A stretch of DNA of 39,743 nucleotides from Pseudoselenomonas ruminantium. GTDB taxonomy: Bacteria > Bacillota > Negativicutes > Selenomonadales > Selenomonadaceae. Positions within the stretch are counted from its first letter, which is position 1; each line of letters opens with the position of its first letter. A program made the position numbers and the translations under genes. Shown piece after piece: positions 38,075 through 39,743 of this stretch. A model generated the notes under the pieces. It ran no database searches and had not been told where the DNA came from. It worked only from the letters and a program-made list of their open reading frames with translations. The stretch is taken from assembly GCA_002373045.1 (NCBI GenBank), contig DFHU01000034.1:1-39743 (forward strand), written 5' to 3'.

Positions 38075-38506
38075 ATGTTTGGTATTGTTGTTGGTACGCA
38101 CGGTATCTTTGCTGAAGAACTGGTTCGTTCCTGCGAAATGATCTGCGGTGAGCAGAAAAATGTAGCTGCGGTTACACTGGTTCCCGGTGAAGGTCCGGAT
38201 GATGTGGTGGCTAAGTATGAAGAAGTCATCAAAGGCCTTGATTGCAAGGATGGCGTGCTGTTCCTGAATGACCTGTTTGGTGGCAGCCCCTACAATGCAG
38301 CTTGCCGTCTGGTTATCAGCAATGAAAACTATGGTATTGTTACTGGCGTAAACCTGCCGATGCTCATCGAGATGTGCAGCGCTCAGCTCGCTGATGATGG
38401 TTCGGATATCAAAGCGCTGATGGAACGTGCCGTAGAAGCAGGCCGCAGTGGTTTGCAGACGTTCCATGCCAGCCAGATTGCCGATGATGAGGAGGATGAA
38501 CTGTAA
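38075..38506 (+). CDS. PTS mannose/fructose-family EIIA component
   Basis: The 143-residue cytoplasmic phosphocarrier belongs to the mannose PTS family. The phosphorylated histidine is His9 in GIVVGTHGIFAEEL, and the conserved FLNDLFGGSPYNAA and GVNLPMLIEM follow. It takes phosphate from HPr and passes it to EIIB. It is a stand-alone EIIA, as in B. subtilis LevD, not the fused EIIAB of E. coli ManX. AGGAGGT lies seven bases before ATG. It is the first gene of an operon read from the sigma-54 promoter; its stop overlaps the EIIB start by one base. The acidic tail (DDEEDEL) is a local feature. Confidence 0.95.
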   Translation: MFGIVVGTHGIFAEELVRSCEMICGEQKNVAAVTLVPGEGPDDVVAKYEEVIKGLDCKDGVLFLNDLFGGSPYNAACRLVISNENYGIVTGVNLPMLIEMCSAQLADDGSDIKALMERAVEAGRSGLQTFHASQIADDEEDEL

Positions 38507-38982
38507 TGAATATCGTACTTGCAAGAATTGATGATCGTCTTATCCATGGTCAGGTAGCTACTGTTTGGTCCAAGGTTACGGGCTGCACCCGCATCATCGT
38601 CTGTGATGATGATGTGGCAAAAGACACCATCCGCGCAACGCTCCTGAAGCAGGTTGCTCCGGCCGGTATCAAATCCCACGTTGTTGACCTCGAAAAGGCT
38701 GTTCGCGTATACAACAACCCGAAATACGAAAACGAAAAATGCCTGCTCCTGTTCACGAATCCAACCAGCGTGCTCTACATGGTAGAACATGGCGTGGATA
38801 TCAAGAGCGTCAACATCGGCGGCATGAGCTTCCATGAAGGCAAGCATCAGATTACCGGTGCTGTTTCCGTAGACGACCAGGATATCGAATCCTTCAAGAA
38901 ACTGAATGAAAAAGGCATTGAACTGGAAATCCGCAAAGTTGATACGGATAAGAAAGTTATGCTGATGGATATCCTCAAATAA
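38506..38982 (+). CDS. PTS mannose/fructose-family EIIB component
   Basis: The 158-residue cytoplasmic EIIB has the phosphorylated histidine His14 in the signature RIDDRLIHGQVAT, plus IIVCDDDVA and NIGGMSF, all conserved in mannose/fructose/sorbose EIIB proteins. It hands phosphate to the sugar bound by EIIC/EIID. Its ATG overlaps the EIIA stop, with GGAGG inside the EIIA tail, so translation is coupled. An 80-base gap with a GGCGGG/CCCGCC hairpin separates it from EIIC. In LevR-controlled systems this protein also dephosphorylates or phosphorylates the activator; that link is family knowledge, not visible here. Confidence 0.95.
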   Translation: MNIVLARIDDRLIHGQVATVWSKVTGCTRIIVCDDDVAKDTIRATLLKQVAPAGIKSHVVDLEKAVRVYNNPKYENEKCLLLFTNPTSVLYMVEHGVDIKSVNIGGMSFHEGKHQITGAVSVDDQDIESFKKLNEKGIELEIRKVDTDKKVMLMDILK

Positions 38983-39001
38983 TTGGCCGTATTTTTGCGA
39001 C

Positions 39002-39029
39002 GGCGGGTTGGGGTGTATGACAGCCCGCC
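39002..39029 (+). other. Intercistronic hairpin between EIIB and EIIC
   Basis: GGCGGG (39002-39007) pairs with CCCGCC (39024-39029) around a 16-nt loop, with no T-run. It may be an RNA-stability or processing element that changes the ratio of soluble to membrane components. Confidence 0.4.
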
Positions 39030-39062
39030 AACGCAGGATTTTCATAATGGAGGGAATATATA

Positions 39063-39743
39063 ATGGGCACTATGCAAGTTTTGCTAATCTTTATCTTTGC
39101 CACGATTGCGGGTATGGGCTCCTGCCTCGATGAATTTCAGACTCATCGCCCCCTGATTGCGTGCACCGTTACTGGACTTATCTTAGGCGATATGACCACT
39201 GGTATTATCATTGGCGGTACTTTGGAAATGATGGCTTTGGGCTGGATGAACATCGGTGCAGCTATCGCACCGGATGCTGCGCTTGCTTCCGTAATTTCCA
39301 CGATTCTCGTTGTGGCCAGCCATCAGGATGTGGCAACGGGTATTGCTATCGCAATGCCGCTGGCAGCTGCTGGTCAGGTTTTGGCTATCATTTGTAAGAC
39401 GATTTCCGTAGTATTCCAGCACAAAGCGGATGATTATGCTGAAGAAGGCAACCTCTTCGGTATCGACCTCTGTAACTATGGCGCACTCATTCTGCAGGGT
39501 CTGCGTGTTGGTATCCCCGCACTGCTTGTTGCGATGACGGTTGGTACGGGCGCTGTACAGGATATGCTCAATGCTATTCCGCCTGTTATCTCCGGTGGTT
39601 TGCAGGTTGCCGGCGGTTTCATCGTAGTTGTTGGTTATGCAATGGTTATCAACATGATGGGCGCACAGTATCTCATGCCGTTCTTCTTCCTCGGTTTCGT
39701 TGTAGCTGCTTTCACGAACTTCAACCTGGTTGCTCTGGGCGTT
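39063..39743 (+). CDS. PTS mannose/fructose/sorbose-family EIIC component (partial, cut by the window end)
   Basis: The 227 visible residues start at an ATG after GGAGGG and stay open to the last base. The protein is highly hydrophobic. It opens with a membrane segment (MQVLLIFIFATIAGMGS), followed by the conserved RPLIACTVTGLILGD and the EIIC-family signature GGTLEMMALGWMNIGAAIAPD, then further segments (GLRVGIPALLVAMTVGTG, GGFIVVVGYAMVINMMG). It forms the sugar channel with EIID, whose gene is expected next, beyond the window. Substrate specificity within the mannose/fructose/sorbose group cannot be judged. Only roughly the last tenth to sixth of the protein should be missing. Confidence 0.95.
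   Translation, partial: MGTMQVLLIFIFATIAGMGSCLDEFQTHRPLIACTVTGLILGDMTTGIIIGGTLEMMALGWMNIGAAIAPDAALASVISTILVVASHQDVATGIAIAMPLAAAGQVLAIICKTISVVFQHKADDYAEEGNLFGIDLCNYGALILQGLRVGIPALLVAMTVGTGAVQDMLNAIPPVISGGLQVAGGFIVVVGYAMVINMMGAQYLMPFFFLGFVVAAFTNFNLVALGV

Overview
The window reads as chromosomal DNA from a diderm Firmicute of the class Negativicutes, most likely Selenomonas or a close relative. Pointers are two outer-membrane beta-barrel proteins with an N-terminal SLH domain (the OmpM/Mep45 type), flagellar L- and P-ring genes (flgH, flgI, flgA) beside a Bacillus-like mbl-flhO-flhP gene order, a 318-residue lactate dehydrogenase of unusual type, and strong purine-rich ribosome sites throughout. 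The genus is inference; no 16S gene is present.

Layout. 1-5.2 kb: SLH porin, convergent Crp/Fnr regulator, a two-component c-di-GMP phosphodiesterase coupled to a HAD phosphatase, and a small orphan protein. 5.4-9.8 kb: central metabolism (aldose 1-epimerase, succinyl-CoA synthetase sucCD, convergent L-lactate dehydrogenase). 10-16 kb: MreB/Mbl followed by flagellar rod and ring genes flgF-flgG-flgA-flgH-flgI-flgJ, closed by a terminator. 16-21 kb: envelope proteins (AMIN + phosphodiester glycosidase, a SpoIVB-type S55 protein), murA and tRNA-Arg(CCT). 21.1-23 kb: guanine deaminase with a DUF1097 membrane protein. 23-26.8 kb: cytoplasmic GH78 alpha-L-rhamnosidase, a 0.5 kb non-coding stretch with three large structured repeats, and a small secreted protein. 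26.8-34.8 kb: an AraC regulator divergent from a glycoside-use operon (MFS transporter, SLH porin, GH3, beta-phosphoglucomutase, GH1). 34.9 kb to the end: a LevR-type sigma-54 activator and the mannose-family PTS operon it should control (EIIA, EIIB, EIIC cut by the window end), behind a near-perfect -24/-12 promoter.

How the genes work together. The 28-35 kb operon looks like a complete route for an imported beta-glucoside: SLH porin across the outer membrane, MFS carrier across the inner membrane, then cytoplasmic GH1 and GH3 cleavage. A beta-phosphoglucomutase coupled to a GH3 enzyme with a histidine acid/base suggests phosphorolysis rather than hydrolysis. The PTS block is a separate uptake route with its own activator; GTATC motifs recur both over the activator's own promoter and upstream of the sigma-54 promoter.

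The strongest candidate for something undescribed is at 25827-26190: three roughly 90-nt units with an identical apical hairpin, the same internal-loop layout, and long outer stems whose sequences differ from unit to unit while remaining fully paired. This covariation inside one locus argues for selection on a folded RNA or single-stranded DNA. Second-tier points are the GH3/beta-phosphoglucomutase pairing, the permuted S55 protease, the shared GTATC operators, an unassigned structured region at 2284-2394, and leader structures in the glycoside operon.
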